64,000 nucleotides of DNA from Chinchilla lanigera (taxonomy: Eukaryota > Chordata > Mammalia > Rodentia > Chinchillidae): contig NW_004955417.1 of NCBI RefSeq assembly GCF_000276665.1, positions 21,220,345 through 21,284,344 of the forward strand, read 5' to 3'. The notes beneath the pieces were generated by a model. It did not search any database. It saw only the letters and a list, made by a program, of their open reading frames with translations, and was not told the origin of the DNA. The number at the start of each line of letters is the position of its first letter. Position 1 is the first letter of the stretch. Of this stretch, positions 9,720-21,904 are shown piece by piece. Made by a program: the position numbers and the translations under genes.

Positions 9720-11247
9720 ATAGCAATTCATAATCCTAAAGAGCACACTATTCTGACAAATGTGATAAAGTCTTGTATTGTCCCACTCTGTCCCCTCTCA
9801 CGAGTCATTCTTTGTCTAGCATGCCCACACTGCCTGTACTACCTGTACTTAGTCACTTAGGGGCCATCTCCATGTTTTCCCCATTGACTTTCAGGGCAGA
9901 GCTTGCATTCGAGTGAACACTTTTTAATTAATAAAGGACCCTCAAAGTGCAGTAGTATGGAACTGGTGATTTGTATATGCCAAAAAGAAGCTACGAAGTA
10001 CTTCCCATGAGCAAAACAGCCGTTGAAATCAGATATTGCATAGAAGAGGGAGAGTGATGAATGGGAGAGGGAAAAGTAATAGAAGAGAAAGAAGGAATAT
10101 TGACATAATTTTAATGACAGTCCATCATTGTAATTGTTCTACTATTCTTTATTTTTGCTAGTATCTCACTACCTTTATGTACAACCTGAATTTTATCATA
10201 AATAAGTGTATATAGAAAAATATAGTTTATATAGGATTGATACCATCCTTGATTTTAAGCATCCACTGAGGAAGGTGCCTGAGTTGTCTCTATAGATGGA
10301 GGAGATGAGTGAGAACATCTTATGTAACATATAATATCTAATCTGTGATGTGTAATGTGCACTATGTACTATATATTATATGCATGGATCTATGTATGAC
10401 ATATGTGTGTATGTACAGCATCTCACACACATATCTGCATATCATTGTTTATGGGAAAGCATTGAAATTTCAGCCTGGAAATAGTTTGAAGTACAGAAAT
10501 CATGACTTTAAAGTATCAGTTTCTCACAGCAATGAGAATGCTGACATGAGACTCTGGAAAACAACAGAAAAAAAGTGACCAAAATGTTACCTGCAGGAAC
10601 TTAAGAGGTAGATTATGGAAACACCTTTCTGTTACCTCGATGAAAATCACAGAATCTGAACCGTGCATGCTAAGTTTTATGTACACTGCACATGGTAAGT
10701 TAATAAAGGCAAAAGTTTATCATAGAAGAGAACACACCAATTTAAATGCAGATATGCAAGTGGTCAAACATTTTCATTTGGTAAAGTTAGAGAAATCAGG
10801 ATCTTTTTGTCCCTAGATGTTTAAAACTTAACTTTACTATGCTTTATGAAGCTGAGTAAGCCCTCTCAGCTGAATGAATTAGTAAATTGGCTCTGGGAAA
10901 ATATCAGGTTCAGGGAGTAGTCTTCGCAATTATTAGCCCAGAAAGCCGCAAGGTAGCTGCTCTTAACTTCAAAGGCTGGAAATAAGAGTAGGAAGAAAAA
11001 AAGATGAGGATTTAGTCTTGGAAGACCTAAAAAAGAACTTTGGGTGTGGTAACTAGAACAAAGCAGAACCAAAAGCAAACAGACCAGAAGCCAAGTTTGA
11101 GTGAATCACACTTTTAAGAAATGTATGCCTAGATTAATAAAGCCCATAAATTTTCTGGTTGAAAATGTCTTAGGTCAGCAGCTTTCCATAGTTAGTGGCA
11201 AGCTTTGAAGATTTGATGGTCCTGAAGTGACAGTGTCCACCAACCCA

Positions 11248-11283
<36 letters not shown>

Positions 11284-11905
11284 AAATGACCAAGATGACG
11301 GAGAAGCAGAAATGGTCACAAAGCCATTCAGCATAGTTGACTGAGGTTCACTTTCTATTTATCCATATTAAAGCATTTTTAGAGGACATTCACAGGCTCT
11401 GGAAGTGGGACCTGCTTGATTTATTCCCAGTTGGGCTTCAGAAGCATTAGGAACTAAAATCTATAATCATAATGTTCTAAAACTAAGTATTATTTTGATA
11501 AACCTGACTCCACTCCACTACTGTGAATTGGTTCCAACTGAAGGTATAACTAGGAAAAATATGGGTAGATAATTTATGTCTCAAGTTTTTAGATTGCTTG
11601 ACAAAAACTAAATGTGGACTTCATGTAGAAGGTTTTATGAAACCCCAAAATCTTCAACTTTGAGTTGGATGTGGTATGCACTTGGGATTTTGACTGTCTT
11701 CTTTAGGAAGATTGAGAGTATATTCAATGTACAGGAAAAGAAATTTAAGATTTATTTGATGAGAATTCTTTGAAGAATTTCAGAATTTCAAATTTTATCA
11801 TAAGTGACTTATGAGAAAAGAGATCATGAAGAGAAAAAAATAGAAGTTCTCAATTTTGTTTGTACTCTTCAAACACAAGAACACCGCATTTTTGATGTAT
11901 TCATT
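9720..11905. other. Unassigned sequence with one (CA)n tract
   Basis: No gene or clear repeat family. A (CA)n microsatellite of about 15 units lies at 11252-11281. The region 10320-10440 is rich in TATG/GTAT dinucleotide runs. Confidence 0.5.
11252..11281. repeat. (CA)n microsatellite
   Basis: Fifteen uninterrupted CA dinucleotides between 'cacatt' and 'tgaaatg'. Confidence 0.95.
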
Positions 11906-11914
11906 TTATTATAC

Positions 11915-12075
11915 TTTTAAAATGATTTCAGTAGTGTTTATATGTGGTACTTAATGAATACATTCATCGGGGTAATTGATAGATGTATATGACACATACT
12001 CATTCTTTTTACATCTCCTTGCACCCCCCCATGTCTTGGTCCCCTTGCTGATATCTACTGCCCTGTATTTATATG
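11915..12075. repeat. Interspersed repeat segment, family not identified
   Basis: 'tacttaatgaatacattcat', then 'cggggt', then a C-rich block near 12020 and 'cttggtccccttgctg' resemble parts of 2590-2745 and 37530-37600. Shared 'aatgaatacatt' wording suggests copies of one repeat. Confidence 0.4.
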
Positions 12076-12079
12076 AAGA

Positions 12080-15000
12080 GGGATATGGCTTGATTACAGA
12101 AGGAGGTTACACTGACCTGCTCCTGTAGTCATCCTTCCAAAATCTCTCAGACCCCTTTGTATTTCAAGGCCAGTATTTCTGAATTAGGAGATGCAGGAGC
12201 CTGGAATACTTTACTTGTAGCTTTGAGAGCACTTCACATGAGAGCATCCTCACTATCAATACCACCTTCAGCCATTTGTGCTTGAAAGAAATAACTGTGT
12301 CAAGCCACACCATTAGAGAGCTGTTTACTAAAGCAGCAACTTCTGTATCATAGATGACAGATAGATAGAGGATACATAGATAGATAGATAGATGAGGTTC
12401 TACATGTAAGAATCACAATTATTCATCATTTTACTCTTGGCCTTCTCACTCCAAGGAATCTTATCTAACTGAAAGGCTCAGTCCCAGGATCAGTAGTCCT
12501 GGTTTTTCCACTCTGTAAGTATCTACAGTATTTCTGCTTTGCTAAGAAATCCAGGCTCATATGTCCTGTATCTTCAAAGCATTCTCACCAAATTCACAAA
12601 TTTTCACATCTGAGACTTTTTTACCTGCTCTCATGGCTTCAATTCCTGACCTTGAATAAATGTAACTCACTCTGTTCAGCTTCTGGGTTACTTTTGTAAC
12701 TATCTGGATTGCAACCTATAAGAGGTATGGTCCCAAACCTTCTTTGGGTGCCCAGTATTCAAAATTGCTTAACATATTTTACCTGACTCCTCACCCATCG
12801 AGTCCTATTCTCAGCTGCTGGATCATTTTGCTATAATTTTTATGTAAGTTATTTTCTCCTCACCCTCCTCATTGTAAGCAAAATTTTTCCCCTTTTATAT
12901 TGAGCACTGAGACTGTTAAGCAAAGATATTGTGAATTTTAGATCATCCTACCCTTAAACTTACTTTGTCCTATATTATTTTTTTTTTCCTCAGCAAAAGA
13001 TAGCTCTTATAGCTTAGCACTAAATTCCATCTCTCCCTAATCTCTTGGCTTTTCTACTTTTGGTTTTCTCTTCACTGCTTCATGTCCATCCAATTTCCTT
13101 GTGGTAATATCTTGTGCCATTTTCAAATAGCTCCAGCTCTTTGCCACAAAGCATGTGATAGGATTACATTTGCCTTACAGATTCTGTGGGGTCAGCTGAG
13201 TACAGAAGCTGGAATGACCTAAGCCTTTTTTGCATGAGCATTTTATTCCCAGAGGCACTATTTTTACTTTGCAAAAAGGTAGAAATAACGGAGAAAGTGG
13301 TAGCTACTTCAGCCTGCATTCTTGAGAACCCAGATGGCATTCCTGCAGCACATTTCACCCTGTTTTACTACAGTTCCGAGCTGTGAATTTGTTTTAACCA
13401 TCTATCCCTGTTCAAGCTAACAAACTATGTCCCTCTGTTACGCTTTTTTTAATTTGACTAAAAAGTAACATAGACCTTTATTTTCCCACTCTTACACACT
13501 TTTCAGTTCAGACATTCTTCCTTACTTTCTGATTAAGTCTGCTCATCGTATTCTGTTATCACATAGGAGGGATGCTGTGCTCTAAAGAATGAGCTCCACA
13601 GTCTTAATCAACTGGTATCTAGACACTGAAGAAGCTGCAATATTTGCCCTTGGGGAACATTTCTGATGTGCTTTTCCATAATCTTTAAGCCTATATTGTA
13701 ATGGTAGAATAGTTTTTTTCTTCTCCAGCCATCACTATTTTGAAGATAAAATTTGAATCATACTAAATGACATTCAGTAACATGAATTCCCCCCAAATCA
13801 GAAACCGGACACACTTCTGACAAAATTTCTACCTTGAATCTCCATTATTCTAGACAAATATACATGTCTGACAGAAGCTGGGTTTAAAGCCTGTCAAACG
13901 GAAGGGTTTAAGCAGTTAGAAAAATGCAAAGCTATATATGTTTCTAAATTCAGATTAGCAATATACATCTTAATTAAGTGACGCTACCTTAGGTGTCACA
14001 AAATTTTATTATTGGAATGTAGCTCCAAACAACCATGTTATAAACCTTAAATTTATAAAACAGAATGGAAAAGAAAAGACATGATGAAAACATTTAACAG
14101 AACATTATATAAGAAAGAAGATAAATGAAGAAGAAGTATGAGCTGATTACATGTAGCCAGTGAAATTATAAGAAATGTCGCTGTTACATCTTTCAAATGC
14201 TATATTAACAGTGGTTTATAAAGAAGTGCATTTGAACACAGTCCCCAAGTATCAATTCAGACTTTTAATGTAAACTTATTTTGATGTATTAGCATGGGAT
14301 TTATTAAAAGGAAATTAAAGGATGCATGCTTTGTATAATCATCAAGCAGGCAGTTCATGTCGGGCCAACTGGAGTCAAAATTATTAGAAGTAAAAAGAAC
14401 AAATCAGAATGATGAAGGAAGCAAATAGATAAATGGAAAGAACTCAGTTGTAGTAGCTAGAAAAGAAATTATGATAAGTAATCAAATGTGAAGAATAATC
14501 TTGGAGACCTAAGTTTACTGCTGATTTGATACACAGTTTGTGAAAATAGAAAATAAATTTGAATTGTTGATACATTGGCTATATGTTTATTCTTTTCTTT
14601 ATGATTTCTATTCAAATGAGATGGATCTAATAAAGTTGTCTAAGAGATTCCTTTTTAACTCAAGGAATAACAAGCTTATGTTCAAACAAAAGTGAAGTAT
14701 AGGTAAAAAAATATAAGCTAAAGAAACTAGGTTATGAGTTTTAGGGTATTCTTATGTGTATAGATAAGTGATTATATTGCATTCTACAATACTGGAAAAA
14801 AAAGAACGTATCCATTTTTTTCTCACTACGGTTAGGCTAGGCTATCCTGAATTTGAAAGTCAATTGGAAGAAGGGTAGTCATGTTTTACAATATGTTTCA
14901 GTGTGAAAACTGAAGAACAATTTCATATGTAATGTGCCTCGTGCAGAGAGACTGCTCTAGCTATTGCTGGTTTCCCTATGAAATATGAAAGCAGATTTGC

Positions 15001-15775
15001 AATTCATATCTTCAATACTCAAACATGCAAAGATAAAATTGCATTTCTTTCTCTTTTATTAGTATTCATTCAGCACTCGAAGCCCAGATTCTGCCCCACA
15101 GTCAAATATAATTACATTTACTTATTAAAAATAACTTGGGTGATCCAGGTTGAATCATTCTCTTTGGGACAATGTTTGGTAGGGTCCTCCTGACCCCTGG
15201 ATGCTTCCTTCCTTTCCATTGGTGGACCTGTGTGCAGTGGAAGCGGCAATGTCCTTGGTTTCATATGTTTTCAATTGCTGACTGTATGATCAGTTTTGTC
15301 CCAGTTTCCACTTCAATCACTGTTGTGACTCATTATTCCACTTTCTATAAAGGGCAAACCAAAGTACTATTCCCCGGGAAGTGGGTCATTTCCACCTGCC
15401 TCTGTTTGACGAAGCAATTACCCTAACATATATCAGTGAAAGAAAAGAAACCTGGTACAAAAAAAAGATGAAGGTAAAACTCGTGATTTCAACTCAGCTG
15501 TATTGGAATTAACAAATGTGCTAGCTTAATTATTTCAGTTACATGTAAACATTGTTAAGCGTGAAAAACAAATAATTTTGCAATTTTAAAAAGTCATGAC
15601 TACAATATAAACATTTCAAAAATGGGTCAGAAGTTTAAGACAAAAGAAAAAAGGTAATGACTGCATGAAGATATTAAACATAGAGCACTTCTCTAGTTAT
15701 GTTAATGTCAGACCAAGGTGAGTGGCATTAAACCAAACTTGATAGCAAATAAAGCATAGGTTTGTTAAGAACTAA
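12080..15775. other. Unassigned sequence
   Basis: No supported gene. Frames of up to 84 codons (15172-15426 on plus) have no recognisable motif. A short GATA-type tract is at 12355-12394. The interval 12420-13450 is pyrimidine-rich and may be a decayed L2, but I could not align enough of it. Confidence 0.45.
12355..12394. repeat. Imperfect (GATA)n microsatellite
   Basis: About eight GATA-like units, interrupted once by 'gaggataca'. Confidence 0.9.
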
Positions 15776-15782
15776 AATTTGT

Positions 15783-15888
15783 GGGGCCAGGGATATAGCT
15801 CAGTGGCACCAGTGCCTTCCTGCCAAGAGCGAGGTCCTGGGATCGATTCCCGGTACAAAAAAAGAAAGAAATAAAGAAAAGAAAGAAA
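15783..15888 (+). mobile_element. ID-type SINE
   Basis: 'ggccagggatatagctcagt', then 'gccttcctgccaagagcgag', then an excellent B box, 'ggatcgattcccggtac', followed by an (A/G)-rich GAAA tail. No clear target-site duplication is visible. Core differs slightly from the main lineage sequence. Confidence 0.9.
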
Positions 15889-15889
15889 A

Positions 15890-16315
15890 GTTATATAATT
15901 GCAAAGAGAAATAGCAACATCCATATCACTGAGGAGATTTAACACATTTCTCTTCATTATGCATGAGAAGGTTAAAAAATGCACCAGTACAACTATAGAG
16001 AATTAGAGCTTGGCAATTCTTTATTTTTTTTTTGAAAGAAAATATATGAAACACTGTACTAAATAAATATTTGAAAATATAGTTTTTGAGTTCATATAAA
16101 ATATTTGCTAAAAATTAAACATATGGAGCCATAGAAAGCTTTCAGAACACTTTTGATGATTTAAACCATGAATATAATCACTGTAGTTAGTGTGAAATAA
16201 GCTTGAAATTTTTTAGCATATATTGTTTAATTATTATGGAACTTACCTGGAAATTAAGTTTAAAGGCAAAACATGTCTCTAAATATTTCTTTTACTCCTT
16301 TCTGGATCTTTGTGT
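15890..16315. other. Unassigned AT-rich sequence
   Basis: No gene, RNA or repeat call. Confidence 0.5.
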
Positions 16316-16319
16316 CACT

Positions 16320-17195
16320 TTACATTTAAACGCTGTTTAATTTTAGAAAAACATCAGATTTACAGAATTATTCTTTACCTATTCATTTCGCCATACATAG
16401 TTCTCATTATTGGCATCTTATGCTTTATGTTATCCTTGTTACAGCTAATGAACAAATTTTATACATAATTTGAGCTAAAATTCATACTTCATTCAGATGT
16501 TCCTAGTTTATCTGGAGCATCCCTTTCTGTTACAGTCTTACATTCATGTTACCACATTATATTTAGCCTTCATGTATCTTTGGACTCATCTTGAGGGGAC
16601 ATTCTCTCCTACTTCCTTACCTTGGGTGACCTTGAAAGTTTGGAAGATCATGTGTCATGCAGTATGAGAATGTCCCTCTATTAGCATTTGTCAGGTGTTT
16701 TTCTTATGATTATATATTTGGAGCGGGAAGAAATGTGAAGTGAATCATCATTCCCCTCACATGCCAAGGTTGTATACCACTGATACCATCATTTGCTGTG
16801 ATTCCCCCATTGAGTAACACTGGTCAGGTTTCTCCACTTGAGCTTACTCTTTCTCCCACCCACTGGTACTCTGCTATTTGAGGAGAAAATAACTCTAGAC
16901 GCTCTGCTCTTAAGAAATTAAGGTTTTTTTTTTTCTGCTCTACCTTCTTACAGTGAAGCATCTACAATAGTTTGTAATTAATTTGAGTGAAAGATTTGAC
17001 TCTTCTCTGCCATTTACTTGCATAGTGTCACTTGTTTATATCATTATAGCCTCATAGGCTATCATGATATCATTTTATTCTTTGAGAGGTAATCTAATAC
17101 TTTATCATCATCATCATTATTATTATTACTCAAATTGTTCTATATTTGGTCATTGGCAGCTATTCCATTTGAATACTATATACTTTGTTATTCTT
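16320..17195. mobile_element. Ancient L1M-type 3' sequence
   Basis: It contains a long collinear series typical of an ancient mammalian L1M-type repeat: 'ggactcatcttgaggggaca', 'gaatgtccctctattagcat', 'caggtgtttttcttatgatt', 'gataccatcatttgctgtga', 'caggtttctccacttgagct', and finally 'ctcaaattgttctatatttg' before 'gtcattggcagct'. I am confident it is an old interspersed repeat. The exact subfamily and orientation are not settled. Confidence 0.65.
17103..17130. repeat. (ATC)n/(ATT)n short tract
   Basis: Four ATC units pass into four ATT units inside the ancient L1M sequence. Confidence 0.85.
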
Positions 17196-17898
17196 AGTCT
17201 ATTATGTTTGTTTATTTTTAAAATACTTTTTAGTTTTCTACTCTATGAAATCCTCAAGAATCATCTTGTAGATTTATATCCTAAGATAAGTATTATGTTG
17301 TATACTGATACAATACACCATGTCAGGAATCACACAGAAGTAGTTCACAGATTTATAAGAAAAAGCAGTGAATGCCTTTAGGAAAAGAGAGGGTAGGAAC
17401 TGGGAAGACTTATGAGAAAGCTTTCTGGTCAGCAGGATTGCTTGATTTGCAATAATTCATTTAACTGCATACTTTTTTGTATTTTTCTATATACCTTATG
17501 TAGTATCAGAAATTCAGGTATTCTGCATGAATGCATTTAATATCTCTATTGTTCTTAGAGCGGAGATAATATAACAAAGTCCCTAAGAACAGTAGTGCTG
17601 TCAAAATCTATTACAAGTTTTAATTACTATCTTGGAAAAGCAAACGATAAATAAACCTTATGTTTTACACATAAAAAGATAATAGGTTTTGATCTTTGAG
17701 ATGTTAAAGTTATATCACATAGACTTTGGAGTACATATCAATCACTATTTATTTTGACTCATTTTGTGACTTAAGTATCGCCTGTTCTAGAGAATATTTT
17801 ATGTTGTGGAGAAAAGAATTTATACACTGAAGGTGTTGAAAAAATGTTCTGTAAATATTTGTTAATATTTGTTATTAAATCTGATGTATCTGTATTGA
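17196..17898. other. Unassigned AT-rich sequence
   Basis: The 105-codon frame at 17064-17381 (+) starts inside repeat DNA, is rich in hydrophobic residues as expected from AT-rich DNA, and has no motif. Not called as a gene. Confidence 0.5.
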
Positions 17899-17900
17899 TT

Positions 17901-17939
<39 letters not shown>

Positions 17940-17940
17940 C
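17899..17940. repeat. (TTTA)n microsatellite
   Basis: Ten consecutive ATTT units. Confidence 0.95.
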
Positions 17941-18019
17941 TGACTTGTCTGGATGAATTTTCCATTGATGAAAGTAGACTCCTGAGGCCTTATTACTGTA
18001 TTGATTCTTGACTTTGAAA

Positions 18020-19660
18020 ATACAATCCTAAAATTCGTATAGATGCATAAGAAACATTCAAATAGCAGAAGCAGTCATGAACAAAAAAAATAAATTCAGA
18101 GGCATCAAAACAGTTGATTTCAAGACATACTTCAGAGATACAATAATTCAAACAATATGATACGAGCATAAAACACCTACACTAAAGCAATGTAACACAA
18201 TAGAGATCCTAGAAATAAACTGGCAAATCTGTAGTCAGCATTTTGTAGAACAGAGTATTCAAAACATGTAATGGAGAGAGGACATTCACTATAAGAAGTG
18301 ACACTAACTATCCTGATATTCATGTACAGGCAATCAAAAATTGATCCTTATTTGTCAGCTTGTGTAAAAATCAACTAAAAATGGATCCAACACTTAAATG
18401 TAAGATCTGGCACTCTGGAACTACTAATAAATACAAATGGGGGTAACTTCAAGATATCAATAAGGACAATGCATTTGGGTGGGGCTGGAGTAGTGCATAT
18501 TACCTGAAAAATCTAGTGAAAGAAAAACAAAAATAGACAAACAGGAAACTAAAAAGATTCTGCACAACAAAGGCATCAAAAGAATGCTGAGACAATTTGC
18601 AATATAGAAGAAAATATGCACCAAACTTTCAACTAAAAAGGATTACTATATAGAATATATGAGGAACTCAGAAAACAAGATAATTTAACTAAAAATGGGC
18701 AAATACTCTGAATAGACACTTTTCAGAGAAAAAGTATAAGTAGCTAATAAATACACAAAAACATGCTTACTATCCCTAGACATCAGGAAAATGAAAATCA
18801 AGACAAAAGGTGATACCATTTCACCCCATTAAAATGTCAGAAAAACCAACAACATAACAAGCATAACAAACATAATTTTTCCATGAGACATGGAAAAATT
18901 CACCTTATACCATTTTGGTGGGAATGAAATTAGCACAGCCATAATGGAGAATAGTGTGGAGGTTCCACAAAAAAGCTAAAAATAATCTACAACATAACCC
19001 AGCTATTCCATATCTGATATATCACCAAGGGAAACAAAATCCGCATAGCAAAGAGATATTTACACAGCCATATTTACAGTTACTCTAGTTACAATAGCTA
19101 AAGTATGAAATTAATCTAGGTGTCCATCCCTGAATGACTAGATAAAGAAAAACTGAGATGTGATACTATATATAGTGCTACTTATAGATGTATATGTAGA
19201 CACCACAAACATTATCTAGATAGAGTTTCATATGCATGATCTATATATACACTATATAGAGAAAATGTGATGTATGCTTTATATATGTGTATAAAGAGAT
19301 ACTATATATAATACTATATACAAATATGTAAATAGTATATATCTACATATGCATATATAAAAGAATTATTTGCATGAACATGGGTGAAACCGATAGGCTT
19401 TATGTTAATGAGATGAGCCAGATACCAAAAGAAAAATACTACATGTTCTCTTACAGATTTTGACACTAGAAAAATATCAAAGTAAATGTAGTTCAGTGAT
19501 TTTTTTTTTTGGTTTAGAAAGTGTAGAGAAGACCGGATAAAGAAAGCCTGCACTGGATCAGGGCATGCTGTATGCAACGTGTTGAAATATAACACTTAAC
19601 CCCATCAAGATCTACAAGCAATACCTATTAATCAGAAAACAAACTAAAATGATTTTCAGG
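18020..19660 (+). mobile_element. LINE-1 (ORF2 3' half and 3' UTR), degraded
   Basis: The plus strand follows L1 ORF2 order: 'gattctgcacaacaaaggca' near 18554, 'aaatgggcaaatactctgaa' near 18693, 'gacacttttcagagaaaaag' near 18714, 'ggtgataccatttcacccca' near 18809, 'taacccagctattccatatc' near 18994, 'tatttacagttactctagtt' near 19071, and the 3'-UTR-like 'gttgaaatataacacttaac' near 19580. It has been disrupted by stops, deletions and a TATA-rich expansion at about 19150-19370. No long ORF remains. Confidence 0.85.
19150..19370. repeat. TATA-rich low-complexity block inside L1
   Basis: Irregular TATA, TATG and TATC runs interrupt the L1 between its ORF2 end and 3' UTR. It is probably an expansion of an AT microsatellite. 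Confidence 0.8.
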
Positions 19661-19745
19661 AGAAATAGAATGCATTTTGTTGGTTTTGAGTGCATAACAA
19701 CTTTCCCAAACCACTTTTCCTGGTGTTCTTAGAATAAGTCTTTAC

Positions 19746-19879
19746 TGGGACTGGGGATTTAGCTCAGCAGCACAGCGCCTGCCTGGCAAGCGCAAGGTCG
19801 TGAATTCCACTCCCAGTACCAGAAAACACCCCCCACCAAAAAAAACCTGAAAAACATACACACACACACACACACACAA
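19746..19879 (+). mobile_element. ID-type SINE with (CA)n in its tail
   Basis: 'ggactggggatttagctcag', the full core 'gcctgcctggcaagcgcaag' and a degraded B box. The tail is C/A-rich and ends in a (CA)n run at 19857-19878. A perfect 15-bp duplication, AGAATAAGTCTTTAC, is at 19731-19745 and 19880-19894. Since the CA run lies inside the duplication, it arose from the SINE tail after insertion. Confidence 0.96.
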
Positions 19880-20718
19880 AGAATAAGTCTTTACATTGAT
19901 CACAATCAGTTCTTTTCATGTTATCTTCACAGCTCTCAACTCTGACATCGCTTTCTAATCCTGCTAAGGTCAGCTCCCTCCTCCCTCCCCCTTTCAGTGA
20001 AGTTGTGTCACACAATTGCGTAGTTGCATTTAAGGGTCACATTCTCTACTTCACTCTGTGCACCATGGCTACATGTTAGTTTATATACATAAAGGTTTAA
20101 TTTTACAATCAATAGCTCACTGGATTTGAAAAATGCATACATTCCAGCACCTACCCCTCCTACACCAAACAGAACAATGTCATTCCTCTGAAATTCCCCA
20201 TCTCCATTTACCTTTTGTGGTCAACCAGTTAACCTTGCCACTCCCACTGGCCTCTGGTGACCACTGAACTGTGCGCCATCCTGTACCTTTCCCTTTTATG
20301 GAAGGTCATGTAAAAGAAACTGTGAAAACCTGTAGGCTTTTGAGCATGGTTTGTTTCACTTAACCTGGTGTATTTAACATAAATTCTTGTTGAGTAAGTG
20401 AGTCACAACCTCATCTCCTTCTAGGATGAATTGCTGTATTCCTTGACTATATCACAATTAGTTTATTTATTCATCCGTTGAAGGACATTTTGGTTGTTTC
20501 CAGTTATAGTGACTGAATAAACATGCTATAAACTGTCATGTACATGTTTCTATGTTTATTAAGTTTTAAACTTTCTGGGCTAAACACCTAGATGTGTGAC
20601 TGTTGCTTGTACAATAAATCTATGGGTAATTTAAAAATGCTTGTCTTCCAAAATTATCATTACAACTGCATGGCAGTTGTGTTTGTTCTATCTATGGTTA
20701 AAAGATTTTTAGTTGGTT

Positions 20719-20757
20719 TGTGTGCATGTGTGTACATATGCATGTGTGCATGCATGT
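20719..20757. repeat. 39-bp purine-pyrimidine alternating tract
   Basis: Every base from 20719 to 20757 alternates pyrimidine and purine (TG, CA and TA steps). It lies within the L1M remnant. Confidence 0.9.
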
Positions 20758-20934
20758 TTACTTTCCACAGAATACAAGCCTTTCTTCTAGGCAAATAGAT
20801 GTATCGCAGTGTGGTTTTAATTTTAATTTATCTGCTACAAATTTTGTTGTATATTTTCTTGCAAATTTATGTGCTATCTTATGCAGCCATTGGTGGCTTA
20901 TCTTTCTTAGATTTACACTTTGTGTTCAGACTAG

Positions 20935-21265
20935 GCTTTTGGAGAGTGACTGCATGATGGGGCACTGCACTCATCAGTAAAGGTGGGAGGCAGTCACGAG
21001 GTGGTCTTGGTCGGAAGAAGCAGGTCACTTGAGACAGACCTGCAAGAATGTATTCTTGTCTCCAGATTGTCCCATCTCTGTGCATCTTGACACCTATGCG
21101 GTAAGTAGATTTCCTCAGCCACACCCTTTCCATCTCAGTGTTCTGCCTTGGAGCCAGTCGATCATGGATAGAATTCTCCCAATACCTTGAGCCTAAATAA
21201 ACCCCTCCTCCTTTAAGTTGGGGCTCTCCAGAAATATTTTGTTACGGGAGTTACTAATACATCTC
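20935..21265 (+). mobile_element. MaLR-type LTR, 3' portion
   Basis: The right end carries a polyadenylation-like 'gagcctaaataaacccctcc', then 'tttaagttggggctct', ending in 'gttacgggagttactaatac'. That 3'-end arrangement is the hallmark of MaLR LTRs of the MST/THE1/MT type. The 5' end is eroded and its boundary approximate. It interrupts L1M sequence. Confidence 0.7.
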
Positions 21266-21369
21266 TTGTCAGGGTTTTTTGCCTTTTGTGATTGGAATGT
21301 TTGTGTTTATGCATTGTTTTAATTTTTTCTTTTGACCCCACAATCTTCTAATATTCCTAAGACAACCAG

Positions 21370-21840
21370 ATAAATTCTTTTAGAGATTTTAACTGGAGCA
21401 TCTCACTCCCATTTTTAAAATCTGCTCAGTAGATCCCCATTCCAATATGAATGAAATACACAATTTTCATTCTTTTTTTTTTTGTCAGTTTGAGACAGGG
21501 TCTCGCTATGCAGATCAGGCTGACCTTCAGTTTACTTTGTAGCCCAGGCTGACCTTGAATTCACAGTGATCCTCCTGCTCAGTCTCCCAAGTGATGGGAT
21601 TACAAGTGTGTGCCCCCATGCTCAGCAAAATACACAATTTTGAACATGGCACAATTTAATTCTTACCTTATTCGTCAACATCTTACATTTTGTTTCTCTT
21701 CCTTAGCAATATGTCAAACACACACACACTTCAAAGTTTTCAAACATGTAGCAGCTTTCTCATTTGGAAGACTTGTAGCATGTTTACTCTTCTGAAACCT
21801 TTGTTCTTCATTCCTACTTTATTTCAGTTTAAGTATCAAA
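21370..21840 (+). mobile_element. LINE-2 fragment
   Basis: 'gagcatctcactcccatttt' near 21398, 'agtagatccccattccaata' near 21429 and a pyrimidine-rich 'tttgtttctcttccttagca' near 21687 follow L2 order. A B1 SINE splits it. Low conservation. Confidence 0.55.
21468..21627 (-). mobile_element. B1 SINE (7SL-derived) with internal duplication
   Basis: The plus strand shows poly(T) then 'gagacagggtctcgctatgc'. The motif 'caggctgaccttcag' repeats as 'caggctgaccttgaa', the tandem duplication typical of rodent B1. It ends in the 'gggattacaagtgtgtgccc' region. A perfect 14-bp duplication, AAATACACAATTTT, is at 21454-21467 and 21628-21641. Confidence 0.96.
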
Positions 21841-21904
21841 CCTTCAGGCTGTAGCCACACAAAGCAGCCCAGAATGCTATCTTATTTCCAAATCATTTAC
21901 TGTT

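Larger units (their letters stand above)
20050..21350 (-). mobile_element. Ancient LINE-1 (L1M-type) 3' end and ORF2 fragment
   Basis: Reverse-complement L1M landmarks on the plus strand are 'gtttgtttcacttaacctgg' near 20349, 'ccgttgaaggacattttggt' near 20476, 'gaataaacatgctataaact' near 20515, 'gctaaacacctagatgtgtg' near 20579 and 'gtgtggttttaattttaatt' near 20809. A MaLR-type LTR interrupts it at about 20935-21265. L1-like text resumes briefly afterwards. Confidence 0.78.
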
